From Deltaproteobacteria bacterium (GTDB lineage: Bacteria > Desulfobacterota > RBG-13-43-22), in the NCBI GenBank assembly GCA_016219065.1, contig JACRCK010000285.1, forward strand, positions 1 through 42,817: a stretch of 42,817 nt of DNA, in the 5' to 3' direction. The position numbers and the translations under genes are program-made. Under the pieces are notes generated by a model. That model saw only the letters and a list, made by a program, of their open reading frames with translations. It was not told where the DNA came from and ran no database searches. Below, in pieces: positions 22,868-31,827 of the stretch. How positions within the stretch are numbered: the first letter of the stretch is position 1; every line of letters starts with the position of its first letter.

Positions 22868-24658
22868 TTACCGTCCCTTCATCTTCCGCAACCGGATCGA
22901 TTGGGGCGTAACCTCCACCTGCTCGTCGTCGTTGATGTATTCCATGGCCTGTTCCAGGGTGAAGCGGCGGGGAGGGACCAGGCGCAGGGCCTCGTCGGCG
23001 CCGGAGGCCCGGAGGTTGGTCAGCTTTTTTTCCTTGGTGATGTTGACCCGGATGTCTTCGGACCGGGAATTTTCTCCCACGATCAATCCGTCGTAAACCG
23101 GATCGTTAGGGCTGACGAAGATAGTGCCCCGGGGCTGGAGGTGAAAGATGGCGTAGGCCACGGCCTTGCCCGAACGGTCGGACACCAGGACCCCGTTGGG
23201 CCGGGAGGGGATGGCGCCGGCGTAGGGCGTGTGGCCGATGACCAGGGTATTGAACAGGCCGGTGCCCCGCGTATCGGTCAAAAACTGGCTGCGCAGCCCG
23301 ATCAAACCCCGGGACGGGATTTCGAATTCCAAACGGACCCGGCCGGAACCGTGGTTGATCATCTTGGTCATCCGTCCCCGGCGGGCGCTGAGTTTTTCGC
23401 TGACCACCCCCACGTACCCTTCCGGTACGTCGATCACCGCCAGTTCCAGGGGCTCCATCAACTGACCGTTTATTTCGCGGGTGATGATCCTGGGCTTGGA
23501 CAGGGAGAGTTCGAATCCTTCGCGGCGCATCATCTCCACCAGGACGGCCAACTGCAATTCCCCCCGGGCGCTGACCTTGAAGGAATCGCTTTGTTCCGTC
23601 TGTTCGACCCCGATGCTGACGTTGTACAGCAGTTCCTTGTCCAGCCGTTCCTTGATATGGCGGGAGGTCAAGAGGCGTCCTTCCTTGCCGGCCAGGGGAG
23701 AGGAGTTGACCGAGAAGACCATGGAGAGCGTCGGCTCTTCCACGGTAATGGTCGGCAGGGGCCGGGGGTCCAGGGGATCGCCCAGGGTGTCGCCGATAAA
23801 GACATCGGGGACGCCAGCCACGGCGGCGATATCCCCGGCCTCGACCTGCTCCCGTTCCACCCGGTTGAGCCCTTCATAGGTATAAAGCTGGCTGAGAATG
23901 GCCTGTCCGGCCATCAGGCCGTTTTTCATCAGGGCCACTTCCTGCCGCTGCCGGATCGCCCCGCTGACCACTTTACCCACGGCAATCCGGCCTACGTAAT
24001 CGCTGTAATCCAGGTTGGTGACCAGGAACTGCAACGGCATTTCCGGATCAAAGGCCGGGGCCGGGATGGAGGTCCGAATGGCTTCGAAGAGGGGGATCAG
24101 GTCTTTTCCCGTTCCTTCCGGATCGGTCAGGGCGATGCCGGCCCGGGCATTGGTATAGAGGATGGGAAAATCGAGTTGGTCTTCCGCGGCCTCCAGATCG
24201 ATGAACAGGTCGTAGATTTCGTCCAGCACCGCGCTGATCCGGCGGTCCGGGCGGTCGATTTTATTGATCACCACGATGGGGGGCAGCTTGCGTTCCAGAG
24301 CTTTGCCGAGCACGAAGCGGGTCTGGGGCAGCGGGCCCTCGGTGGCGTCCACCAGGAGCATGACCCCGTCCACCATGTTCAGCGTCCGCTCCACTTCCCC
24401 GCCGAAGTCGGCATGGCCGGGGGTGTCGACGATGTTGATCTTGATCCCCTGGTAAAAAATGGCCGTATTTTTGGCCATGATGGTAATGCCTTTTTCCCGC
24501 TCCAGGTCCATACTGTCCATGATCCGTTCGGCCACCTGCTGGTTTTCCCGGAAGACTCCGCTCTGCCAGAGCATGGCATCCACCAGGGTGGTTTTGCCGT
24601 GGTCCACGTGGGCGATGATGGCGATGTTTCTTAAATCTTCCCTGCTTGTCATTGGCAT
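22868..24658 (-). CDS. typA: Ribosome-associated GTPase BipA/TypA
   Basis: A 596-aa translational GTPase. G1 AHVDHGKT is at 16-23, G2/switch EREKGITI and G3 DTPGHADF follow, and NKID gives base specificity. The C-terminal domains include [20 protein letters not shown] and a long C-terminal segment with [16 protein letters not shown], characteristic of BipA. The start is ATG 24658 (MPMTSREDL) with GAGG 7 nt upstream; an earlier in-frame ATG at 24751 adds 31 non-conserved residues. BipA assists 50S assembly under stress. Minus strand, divergent from the amino-acid transporter genes; the 304-base gap should contain both promoters. Confidence 0.96.
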   Translation of the reverse strand: MPMTSREDLRNIAIIAHVDHGKTTLVDAMLWQSGVFRENQQVAERIMDSMDLEREKGITIMAKNTAIFYQGIKINIVDTPGHADFGGEVERTLNMVDGVMLLVDATEGPLPQTRFVLGKALERKLPPIVVINKIDRPDRRISAVLDEIYDLFIDLEAAEDQLDFPILYTNARAGIALTDPEGTGKDLIPLFEAIRTSIPAPAFDPEMPLQFLVTNLDYSDYVGRIAVGKVVSGAIRQRQEVALMKNGLMAGQAILSQLYTYEGLNRVEREQVEAGDIAAVAGVPDVFIGDTLGDPLDPRPLPTITVEEPTLSMVFSVNSSPLAGKEGRLLTSRHIKERLDKELLYNVSIGVEQTEQSDSFKVSARGELQLAVLVEMMRREGFELSLSKPRIITREINGQLMEPLELAVIDVPEGYVGVVSEKLSARRGRMTKMINHGSGRVRLEFEIPSRGLIGLRSQFLTDTRGTGLFNTLVIGHTPYAGAIPSRPNGVLVSDRSGKAVAYAIFHLQPRGTIFVSPNDPVYDGLIVGENSRSEDIRVNITKEKKLTNLRASGADEALRLVPPRRFTLEQAMEYINDDEQVEVTPQSIRLRKMKGR

Positions 24659-24962
24659 AAACAGACCTCGATAAAAAGAAATGGCGAGCATCGCTGCAAA
24701 TGAGAAGGCGCTCCTGATAACCAGGATATTGTCCTGACGCCCCGGGGCCAAGTCTCAAACCCGGTATGTGGACTCGCAGTCAATACTCACCTGTTTTTAT
24801 TATAACAAAAAGCCGCTTAAAGAAAAAGCACTTTATTCAGGGCCGGCGGAAAGGCCTGGAGGGACCTTCGTTTTTCACCTTTTCTGCTTGACAGTCCCGG
24901 GAAAGGATGATTTCTTGAAATATTATGGCGTTTCATAAAATCCTCCACCCGGGGACATTGAT

Positions 24963-25736
24963 TTGTTCCAGCCATCCGTAAAACCCGGGAATCAAAATCT
25001 CCCTCCTTTGTTGGAGGTGCGCGACCTCTCCCGCGATTTCGGCGGCCTGCGGGCCATCGCTTCGGTTTCTTTCCGGGTTTTCCCCGGTGAGATCGTGGGC
25101 CTGATCGGACCGAACGGCGCCGGTAAGACCACTTTGTTCGCCCTGCTCAGCGGGTTTCTGACCCCCTCCGAGGGGAAAATTATCTTTCAGAACCTCCCCG
25201 TGGCCGGAAAACGTCCGGACCGTCTGTGCCATCTGGGCCTGGCCCGGACCTTTCAGGTTGTCCGCCCCTTTCCGGAAATGACCGTGCTGGAAAATGTGAA
25301 AGCGGCGGCCGTTTTCGGCAAACCGTCCAAACCCCCGTCCGCCGTCCGGACCCGGGACATTCAGGAGATCCTGGCCCATACCGGCCTGCTGGCCAAGGCT
25401 GACCTGCTGGCCAGTTCCCTGAGCCTCCCGGAGCGCAAGCGCCTGGAAGTGGCCCGGACCCTGGCCACCCGGCCCAAACTCCTGCTGCTGGATGAGGTCC
25501 TGGCCGGCCTCAACCCGAGGGAGGTGGAGGAGGCCATCCCGCTGATCCGGTCCCTGAATACGGACCGGGGGATCACCCTGCTGATGATCGAACACAATGT
25601 CAAAGCCATTATGGGCATCTGCCATCGGCTGCTGGTCATCAATTTCGGCCAACTGATCTTTGACGGCCTGCCGCCGGAGGCGGTGGAAAATCCGGCCGTC
25701 ATTCAGGCCTATTTGGGGGATAAGGCCGGTGCTTAA
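24963..25736 (+). CDS. livG: Branched-chain amino-acid-type ABC ATPase (LivG)
   Basis: A 257-aa ABC ATPase of the HAAT family. Walker A GPNGAGKTT lies at 49-57; the signature is the LivG-type variant LSLPERKRLE; Walker B is LLLLDEVLAGLNP; the H-loop is IEHNVKAI. The long loop between Walker A and signature (RTFQVVRPFPEMTVLENV) is LivG-specific. The start is TTG with only weak GGGG upstream. It overlaps the next gene by 8 nt. It begins a five-gene importer operon that ends in an acyl-CoA ligase, so the cargo may be an organic or aromatic acid rather than an amino acid. Confidence 0.92.
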   Translation: MFQPSVKPGNQNLPPLLEVRDLSRDFGGLRAIASVSFRVFPGEIVGLIGPNGAGKTTLFALLSGFLTPSEGKIIFQNLPVAGKRPDRLCHLGLARTFQVVRPFPEMTVLENVKAAAVFGKPSKPPSAVRTRDIQEILAHTGLLAKADLLASSLSLPERKRLEVARTLATRPKLLLLDEVLAGLNPREVEEAIPLIRSLNTDRGITLLMIEHNVKAIMGICHRLLVINFGQLIFDGLPPEAVENPAVIQAYLGDKAGA

Positions 25737-26433
25737 AGTCGAAGGCCTTTCCGTCAACTACGGCGATGCCCGGGTTCTGGAACAAATTTCCTTTCGGGTC
25801 CCCACCGGGGCCCTGGTCTGCATTTTGGGGCCCAACGGCGCCGGTAAGACCACCCTGCTACGGGCACTGACCGGTATCATCCCCGCCCGGTCCGGTCAGG
25901 TCCGATTTTTGGATGAGGAGATTTTGGGGAAAAAGACCCACCAGATCGTGGGCCAAGGGCTGACCATGATTCCGGAGGGGCGGCGCCTCTGGCCCCCCCT
26001 TTCCGTGCAGGAAAACCTGGAACTGGGGGCTTACCGCATTTCCGATCGGCAGGTCTTGAAAGAGCGTCTGACCTGGGTCTTCGACTTATTTCCCCATCTG
26101 GCCACCCGCAAAGATCAGCTCTGCGGGACCCTGTCCGGCGGGGAGCAGCAAATGGTGGCCATCGGCCGCGGCCTCATGGCCGCACCCAGGCTGCTCTTGC
26201 TCGATGAACCTTCCCTGGGGTTGGCCCCGCTGGTCGTCCGGGAGGTGTTCGAAGCCATTAAAAAAATCGTGGCCGCCGGGACAACCGTGCTGCTGATCGA
26301 ACAGAATACCCAGGTGGCCCTGGCCGCGGCCCAATACGGCTACGTCCTGGAACGGGGGTCCATGGTCATGGAAGGGGAGGCGGCGGTTTTAAGAGAGGAT
26401 GTCCATATTAAACAGGCCTATTTAGGCTTATAA
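25729..26433 (+). CDS. livF: Branched-chain amino-acid-type ABC ATPase (LivF)
   Basis: A 234-aa ABC ATPase. Walker A GPNGAGKTT starts at residue 34; signature LSGGEQQM; Walker B LLLLDEPSLGLAP; the IPEGRRLWPPLSVQENL segment is LivF-typical. The start is GTG 25729 with AAGG just upstream, overlapping livG; an ATG at 25660 would add 23 residues read out of frame through livG and is rejected. It forms a heterodimer with LivG on the inner membrane face. Confidence 0.94.
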   Translation: MLKVEGLSVNYGDARVLEQISFRVPTGALVCILGPNGAGKTTLLRALTGIIPARSGQVRFLDEEILGKKTHQIVGQGLTMIPEGRRLWPPLSVQENLELGAYRISDRQVLKERLTWVFDLFPHLATRKDQLCGTLSGGEQQMVAIGRGLMAAPRLLLLDEPSLGLAPLVVREVFEAIKKIVAAGTTVLLIEQNTQVALAAAQYGYVLERGSMVMEGEAAVLREDVHIKQAYLGL

Positions 26434-26448
26434 GGGAGGATCGGCACC

Positions 26449-27639
26449 ATGAGCAGAAGGATCATCGGCTGGTTGGGTTGTTTGGTAGGGGCGGCCTTTC
26501 TGGCTGCCGGGACCGTCGGGGCGGCGACGCCGATCAAACTGGGGGCCCATGCTCCGCAGTCGGGAACCCTGGCCAAACACGGGATCGAACAGATCAAGGG
26601 CATTCGGCTGGCGGCCGAAGAATTTGAAAAAAAGACCAAGGTCAAGGTGGAGTTGATCGTCTATGACGACGAAAGCAATCCCCAGAAGGCCGTATCGGCC
26701 GTGGAAAAACTGGCCGGGGTGGACAAAGTCAACGCCATCGTCGGCGGCTACGGCTCCAACCTGGTCGGGCCGGCCTCGGAGGCCTCCGAGCGGTACGATA
26801 CGCCCTACCTGACCACCGGCGCCGTGGATACCAAGCTCACGGCCAAAAAATTCAAGAATTTTTTCCGCCTGAACAACATGCCGGGCTATGCCTCGGCCCA
26901 GGCCGGGGCCATCAAGGCCTTCGGGGCCAAGAAAGTCGGGATCCTGTACAACAGTCTGTCGGCTACCACGGAGATCGCCGAGGCGGCCAAGGATCTGCTG
27001 CAGAAAGCCGGCCTCGAAGTGCCGGTCTTTGAAAAGTTTGAAAAAGGGACGACCAACTACAAACCGATTTTACTCAAGGTCAAAGACGCCGGTTGCGATG
27101 TGCTCCTGGTGGAAGGCTATTTCCCGGATTACGTGGGCACCATCAAGGACGCCAAGATCCTCAACCTGCCGGTGAAGGCCTACGTGGGGGCCTGGGGCAT
27201 CGGCACCCCGGAATTCGTTCGCGAGCTGGGACCGGTAAGCGAATACATCTACGGCACCTCCATCTGGGAGCTGGGTACGGCCCCCAAGGAGGCTAAGAAA
27301 GAGGAAGCGGAGATCGTAGCGAGTTATAAGGCCCGCTTCAAGGAAGAGCCTTCCTACATCGCCATGCTGGGGTATCTTTCCGGAAAGTACATGCTGGAGG
27401 CCGTTGTCCAGGGTGGCGGCCAAGCCGGGGCCTACACTCCGGAAAAGACCCGCCAGGCCCTCCGGTCCCTGGATACGATCGGACCCCTGGGCCGGGTAGC
27501 CTTCGATGAGAAGGGGGATCCCCGATTTTTCACGGCGGTGTTGTTCCAGACCCAGAAGGGGAATCAGGTGGTGATCTATCCCAAAGACCGGGCCCTGGGA
27601 ACGGCCCAGTACCCGGGAGTGCCCTGGGGAGGGAAGTAG
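26449..27639 (+). CDS. livK: ABC transporter periplasmic binding protein (LivK-like)
   Basis: A 396-aa type I periplasmic binding protein. An N-terminal signal peptide (MSRRIIGWLG, hydrophobic core, cleavage near GAA-TPI, about residue 25) is followed by two Rossmann-like lobes. PIKLGAHAPQSGTLAKHG and the DDESNPQKAV segment are typical of Peripla_BP_6. It starts 15 bases after livF with GGGAGG upstream. Substrate is not deducible from sequence; homologues bind branched amino acids, amides, or aromatic and short carboxylates. Confidence 0.93.
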   Translation: MSRRIIGWLGCLVGAAFLAAGTVGAATPIKLGAHAPQSGTLAKHGIEQIKGIRLAAEEFEKKTKVKVELIVYDDESNPQKAVSAVEKLAGVDKVNAIVGGYGSNLVGPASEASERYDTPYLTTGAVDTKLTAKKFKNFFRLNNMPGYASAQAGAIKAFGAKKVGILYNSLSATTEIAEAAKDLLQKAGLEVPVFEKFEKGTTNYKPILLKVKDAGCDVLLVEGYFPDYVGTIKDAKILNLPVKAYVGAWGIGTPEFVRELGPVSEYIYGTSIWELGTAPKEAKKEEAEIVASYKARFKEEPSYIAMLGYLSGKYMLEAVVQGGGQAGAYTPEKTRQALRSLDTIGPLGRVAFDEKGDPRFFTAVLFQTQKGNQVVIYPKDRALGTAQYPGVPWGGK

Positions 27640-27717
27640 ATAAAAACAATTATCAATAATCAACGGTTAATTATTAATTGTCAATGAAGGAGGTTGTTTT
27701 GGTGCAGAGGATTTTTA

Positions 27718-27756
27718 TTTTGCATTTTGCATTTTGCATTTTGCAATTTGCATTCA
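27718..27756 (+). repeat. GCATTTT tandem repeat in the livH leader
   Basis: About five units of TTTTGCA (TTTTGCATTTTGCATTTTGC...) lie between a strong Shine-Dalgarno AAGGAGG (27687-27693) and the livH ATG (27761). The repeat moves the Shine-Dalgarno 67 nt from the start codon. Confidence 0.7.
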
Positions 27757-27760
27757 CCAT

Positions 27761-28633
27761 ATGATCTCCACCAATACCATCATTCAATCCGTGCTTTCCG
27801 GGCTGCTGGAGGGCGGTAATTACGCCCTCTTCAGCCTGGGGCTGGCCTTTGTCTTCGGCATCATGCAGATCATCAACATGGCCCACGGCGAATTTCTGGT
27901 CCTGGGGGGCTACACGGCCTATTGGCTTCTGGTCCAGGGCGGATTGAACCCCCTCCTGGCCTTGCCGCTGGCCGCCCTGATGGCCGGGGCGGCCGCTTTC
28001 CTCAGCTACCGGGTATTCATTGACCGGATTCGAACGACCATTGAGTTGAATACCCTGATCCTGACCTTCGGTATCGGGCTCTTTCTATCCAACCTGTATC
28101 TCCAGCTCTGGACCGCGGATATCCGCAATATCAGTATTCATTGGCTGGAGAATCCCATCACCTTTGGCGGAATTTATATCAGCTTCGGGGAAATCGTCAC
28201 GTTTCTTATTTCCCTGGCCGGTGTCGGGTCGCTTCATTTTTTTCTCCGCCGGACCAAAACCGGGAAGGCTATCAAGGTAACGGCCATCGACCGGGAGGCC
28301 GCCGCCCTGTCCGGGATCAACGTAGAACGGGTGGATCTGCTGGCCTTCAGCATCGGCGGGATGCTGGCCGGACTGGGCGGGCCGCTGCTGGGCATGTTGT
28401 CTTTCGTCAGCCCCGTCACCGGACTTCATATCACCGTCAAGGCTTTTATTTTGACCGTTCTGGCCGGGGTGGGCTCCATTCCCGGGTTGATTGCCGCCGG
28501 AATGATCCTGGGCGTCGGAGAAGCCCTGACGGTGACCCTGGTCAGTTCGTCTTTTCGGGAATTGTTCGGCTTTTCCCTCTTTCTGATCATTCTGCTGGTC
28601 CGGCCCCAGGGGCTGTTCGGAAAGAAGGGCTAA
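27761..28633 (+). CDS. livH: Branched-chain amino-acid-type ABC permease (LivH)
   Basis: A 290-aa inner-membrane permease with about eight hydrophobic segments. QSVLSGLLEGGNYALFSLGL and MAHGEFLVLGGY are LivH-specific; the EAA-like loop region TGLHITVKAFILTVLAGVGS is present. The start is ATG 27761, the first residue of the conserved part. A TTG at 27734 would add residues encoded by the GCATTTT repeat. There is no ribosome binding site adjacent to the ATG. Confidence 0.93.
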   Translation: MISTNTIIQSVLSGLLEGGNYALFSLGLAFVFGIMQIINMAHGEFLVLGGYTAYWLLVQGGLNPLLALPLAALMAGAAAFLSYRVFIDRIRTTIELNTLILTFGIGLFLSNLYLQLWTADIRNISIHWLENPITFGGIYISFGEIVTFLISLAGVGSLHFFLRRTKTGKAIKVTAIDREAAALSGINVERVDLLAFSIGGMLAGLGGPLLGMLSFVSPVTGLHITVKAFILTVLAGVGSIPGLIAAGMILGVGEALTVTLVSSSFRELFGFSLFLIILLVRPQGLFGKKG

Positions 28634-28724
28634 GCCAAAAATTTTTCAAATTTTTGGCTGGAAATAAAGGCAAGAAATTGAACCGCAGGCATTTAAAATC
28701 CAAAATAGGGGGGCCGGGGACAAG

Positions 28725-29678
28725 ATGCAAATAACGGAAAAGACCGTGGCGGCCCTGACCTTCGCCGGAATCCTGGTCCTGCCGCTGGTCTTGAGGTTCA
28801 ACCCTTATTATCTGAGCATCTTCATCACCGCCCTGATCCTGGGGACCGTCGCCCTGTCCTGGAATTTACTGGCCGGCCTCTGCGGCCAGGTATCCTTCGG
28901 GCACGCGGCTTTTTTCGGCATCGGGGCCTACGGTTCGGCCCTGCTGGTCATGAAGGCCGGCTGGAATCCCTTTGCGGCTATGCTGGCCGCCGCCCTCTTC
29001 GGCGTGGCCGGGGCCCTGATTATCGGCATCCCCGCCTTCCGGCTCCGCGGCCCTTACTTCGCCCTTTCCATTCTGGGGTTTGCCGAGGTGGTCAAGCTGC
29101 TGACCTTGAACCTCACCGGGTTGACCGACGGCTCTCAGGGGCTGTTTAATATCCCTTCCCTGCCGACCCTGCGCCTGGGAGGCTGGGCGATTGATTTTTA
29201 TATCTCCCGGACGACCAATTATTATCTGGCGGCCCTGATCATGCTGGGCGTCTATCTGATTATCTATTTTCTGAGAAATTCCAATGCCGGCCTGGCCATG
29301 TCGGCCGTGCACGGGGACGAAGAGACCGCGGCCGGCATCGGGGTGCCGGTCTTCCGCACCAAGTTGCTCACCCTGCTGGTTTCGGCCTTCTGTACCTCGC
29401 TGACGGGGGCCTTCTATGCCCATTACGTGCATTTCCTGAATCCGGATTCGGCCTTCGACGGGGCCTGGTCGGTCATGCCCATCGTGGCCTCCCTTTTTGG
29501 GGGCATGAGCACCCTGATCGGACCGAGCATCGGGGCCCTGTTGATCACCGGCCTGGATGAATTTGTCTTCAAGCATTTTTTTGAAACGGGCCACAAACTC
29601 TTTTTCGGACTTTTACTGGCGGTGGTCATCGTCTGGGCGCCCAAGGGGTTGTTCGGGAAGTCGATCCGGAAAAAATAA
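28725..29678 (+). CDS. livM: Branched-chain amino-acid-type ABC permease (LivM)
   Basis: A 317-aa permease with about 8-10 membrane segments. GQVSFGHAAFFGIGAYGSAL and FRLRGPYFALSILGFAEV are hallmark LivM segments, and the C-terminal SLFGGMSTLIGPSIGA closes the domain. ATG 28725 follows a G-rich Shine-Dalgarno region. It completes the importer: LivG, LivF, LivK, LivH, LivM, all in one direction. Confidence 0.94.
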   Translation: MQITEKTVAALTFAGILVLPLVLRFNPYYLSIFITALILGTVALSWNLLAGLCGQVSFGHAAFFGIGAYGSALLVMKAGWNPFAAMLAAALFGVAGALIIGIPAFRLRGPYFALSILGFAEVVKLLTLNLTGLTDGSQGLFNIPSLPTLRLGGWAIDFYISRTTNYYLAALIMLGVYLIIYFLRNSNAGLAMSAVHGDEETAAGIGVPVFRTKLLTLLVSAFCTSLTGAFYAHYVHFLNPDSAFDGAWSVMPIVASLFGGMSTLIGPSIGALLITGLDEFVFKHFFETGHKLFFGLLLAVVIVWAPKGLFGKSIRKK

Positions 29679-29933
29679 AGACGGTTTCACCGCCAAGGCG
29701 CGAAGGACGCCAAGAAAAGGCAAAAGTTTTTTTGCCACCGACTCACACGGACCCCGCCTTAGGCGGGACGGACGAAGACGGTTTGTTAGGTGACGGGATA
29801 ACGGCTCGAGGATTTTGACACGGGAGACACGGAAGGGCACGGGAGACACGGGAAGAAATATTTTTTGCTTTTTTCGGATAAGGCGTCCGAAAAAAGCAAA
29901 AGACTCCGTCGCTGCGCGAGTTAACCAACTGTC
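29679..29933. other. Repeat-rich non-coding stretch after livM
   Basis: It contains an ACCGCCAAGGCGCGAAGGACGCC block, short GACACGG/GAGACACGG direct repeats (29817-29855), and a GCGTCCGAAAAAAGC repeat of the TTTTTTCGGATAAGGCG type. There is no convincing gene. Together with the MITE-like element it makes a 416-base gap up to the ligase gene. Confidence 0.55.
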
Positions 29934-30031
29934 GTCATTGCGAGCGGAGCGAAGCAATCCCCCAGACAAGCTTTCGGGGGAGTTCCAAGCCGGGATGGGG
30001 ATTGCTTCGTCGCTTCACTCCTCGCAATGAC
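29934..30031. repeat. MITE-like palindromic element, copy 2
   Basis: A 98-bp near-identical copy of the element at 12304-12400, with the same termini GTCATTGCGAG ... CTCGCAATGAC and the same GAAGCAATCCCC / GGGGATTGCTTC inner pair. The orientation is the same. Confidence 0.85.
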
Positions 30032-30094
30032 TGCTTTGTAGACTTTTTGCATGACGATCACCATTGGAATTCAAGAAGTAGAAGGAGACCCCTT

Positions 30095-31660
30095 TTGAAA
30101 CGACCCTCAATCCACATCCCCTCAGAATCCCTGACCTTCCCCCTGCGGCGGGCGGCCGAAGTCTGGCCCGAAAAGACCGCGGTGATCACCCCGGAGACCG
30201 GCGGGCAGGAATTCTCCTATCGCTGGCTGGCTGAGCGGTCTTCCCTGCTGGCCGCCTCCCTGGAAAAGTTGGGGGTGAACCCGGGAGACCGGGTCGGCCT
30301 CTGGCTCAAGAACAGTCTGGAGTTTATCCTTTCCATTTACGGGATATTAAAAGCCGGAGCGGTAGTGGTCCCGATCAGCACCCATTACGGGAGTCGGGAG
30401 GTTTCCCAACAGATGCAAATAACGGAGGCCAAGGGGCTGATCGCGCAAGCCGCTTTATTGGCAAGCAACCGGGAGGTCCTGCCGGAGTTGCAGGGGCTGA
30501 ACTTTCTGGCCGCGGCTGGAGAAGGTGAGAGCCTGCCGGAGACGGTGCCCTTTTCTTCCTTGTTGACCGGAGACTCCGGACCGGATCGATCAATAGGGAT
30601 CGACCCGCGGGAGACCCTGGCCGTACTGCCTTTCTCCAGCGGCACGACCGGCCTGCCCAAAGGGGTCATGCTGACCCACGCCAATCTGTTGAGCAATCTC
30701 TTCCAGGTGATCCAGGCCCACGAGGTTTCGGAGAGCGATCTTTTTATCAATCAGCTTCCTTTCTTCCATATCTACGGCATGACCGTGCTCATGGGGGCCG
30801 CGATCATGGCCGGGGCCACCCAGGTCCTGGCCAGCCGTTTCCGCCCTCTGGAAGAGTTTCTGAACCTCTTCCGCACCTATCGCCCCACCCTGTTTTTTAC
30901 CGTGCCCCTGATCCTCCAGGAATTCTGCCTGGACCCGCAGGTACCGGCCCTGGACTGGAGCCGCCTGCGGTACATCAATACCGGTGGGGCGCCATTATCT
31001 CCCGAGATCCAGGAACGCTTCACCCGGATCACCGGGGTGCCGGTCATGCAGGGCTACGGGTTAACCGAGTCCTCACCGACCACCCACTGCAGTCCTTTGC
31101 CGGCTATCAAGGTGGGTTCCATCGGCCTGCCCCTGGCCAATACCGAGGATAAGATCGTCGATCCCGAAACCGGCGCGGAGCTGCCGCCGCGGGCGGTGGG
31201 GGAGTTATGGATCCGAGGACCCCAGATCATGAAAGGTTACTATCAGGACCCCGAAGCGACGGCGAACACCCTGGTGAGCGGCTGGCTGCGGACCGGGGAC
31301 CTGGGCTATAAGGATGAGGAGGGTTACGTCTTTATCGTGGACCGGCTGAAGGAACTGATCAAGTGCAAGGGGTGCCAGGTGGCGCCGGCGGAAATCGAAC
31401 ACATCCTCATCGCCCATCCCGAAGTCCAGGACGCCGCCGTCATCGGCGAGGCCCACGTCCGTTTCGGGGAGGTGCCGGTGGCCTACGTGGTCCTCCGCCC
31501 CGGGGCCGCTTGCTCGGCCGAAGCCCTCATCGAATACGCCGCCAGAGGTTTGGCCAAGTACAAGCGCCTGTCCCGGGTGGTGTTTACCGACACGATTCCC
31601 CACAGCCCTTCCGGGAAGATTCTTAGACGGCTGCTAAAGAGCGGACGTACCCTAGCTTGA
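30095..31660 (+). CDS. AMP-forming acyl-CoA synthetase
   Basis: A 521-aa ANL-superfamily ligase that activates a carboxylate to its acyl-CoA via an acyl-adenylate. The P-loop-like LPFSSGTTGLPKGV, GYGLTESSP, the DRLKELIKCKG hinge and PSGKILRR with the catalytic Lys are all present. The start is TTG 30095 with AAGGAG at 30082-30087; the frame is open to 30002, but that part is repeat sequence. It follows the Liv-type importer, so the imported compound may be activated here. The substrate cannot be read from sequence; similarity to 4-coumarate/long-chain ligases is general only. Confidence 0.92.
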   Translation: MKRPSIHIPSESLTFPLRRAAEVWPEKTAVITPETGGQEFSYRWLAERSSLLAASLEKLGVNPGDRVGLWLKNSLEFILSIYGILKAGAVVVPISTHYGSREVSQQMQITEAKGLIAQAALLASNREVLPELQGLNFLAAAGEGESLPETVPFSSLLTGDSGPDRSIGIDPRETLAVLPFSSGTTGLPKGVMLTHANLLSNLFQVIQAHEVSESDLFINQLPFFHIYGMTVLMGAAIMAGATQVLASRFRPLEEFLNLFRTYRPTLFFTVPLILQEFCLDPQVPALDWSRLRYINTGGAPLSPEIQERFTRITGVPVMQGYGLTESSPTTHCSPLPAIKVGSIGLPLANTEDKIVDPETGAELPPRAVGELWIRGPQIMKGYYQDPEATANTLVSGWLRTGDLGYKDEEGYVFIVDRLKELIKCKGCQVAPAEIEHILIAHPEVQDAAVIGEAHVRFGEVPVAYVVLRPGAACSAEALIEYAARGLAKYKRLSRVVFTDTIPHSPSGKILRRLLKSGRTLA

Positions 31661-31800
31661 ATTGGACTTCTTCCTGCAATCCTCCAGAGGCTCTATAGAA
31701 TTCCTGGGATCCCCAACCAGGCAATTCCCAGTAACGCTCCTTTAAAATGGTTCTTATCTCGCGGTTAACGAAGTGGCAGGAGTTTCGAGTAACCTTTTAA

Positions 31801-31817
31801 ACCCCTGCTGCGGGGGT
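31801..31817. terminator. Possible bidirectional terminator
   Basis: ACCCC pairs with GGGGT across a 7-nt loop, between the convergent ligase and MFS genes, with A/T-rich flanks (TTTTAA before, CCTTTTGAA after). Short stem; moderate support. Confidence 0.4.
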
Positions 31818-31827
31818 CATTGTTCCT

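Noticed and set aside
22901-24634. 577-codon ORF antisense to bipA (and similar long antisense frames over icmA and bamA)
   Set aside because: High GC content gives long shadow frames. The sense strand encodes fully conserved BipA, IcmA and BamA, and the antisense translations have low-complexity Gly/His/Asp-rich character.
27718-27756. CRISPR-like array
   Set aside because: Units are 7 bp tandem repeats with no spacers. No array of repeats with unique spacers or cas gene was seen anywhere in the window.
29679-30031. Insertion sequence between livM and the acyl-CoA ligase
   Set aside because: Repeats and a MITE-like palindrome are present, but no transposase coding sequence or IS-sized inverted repeats.
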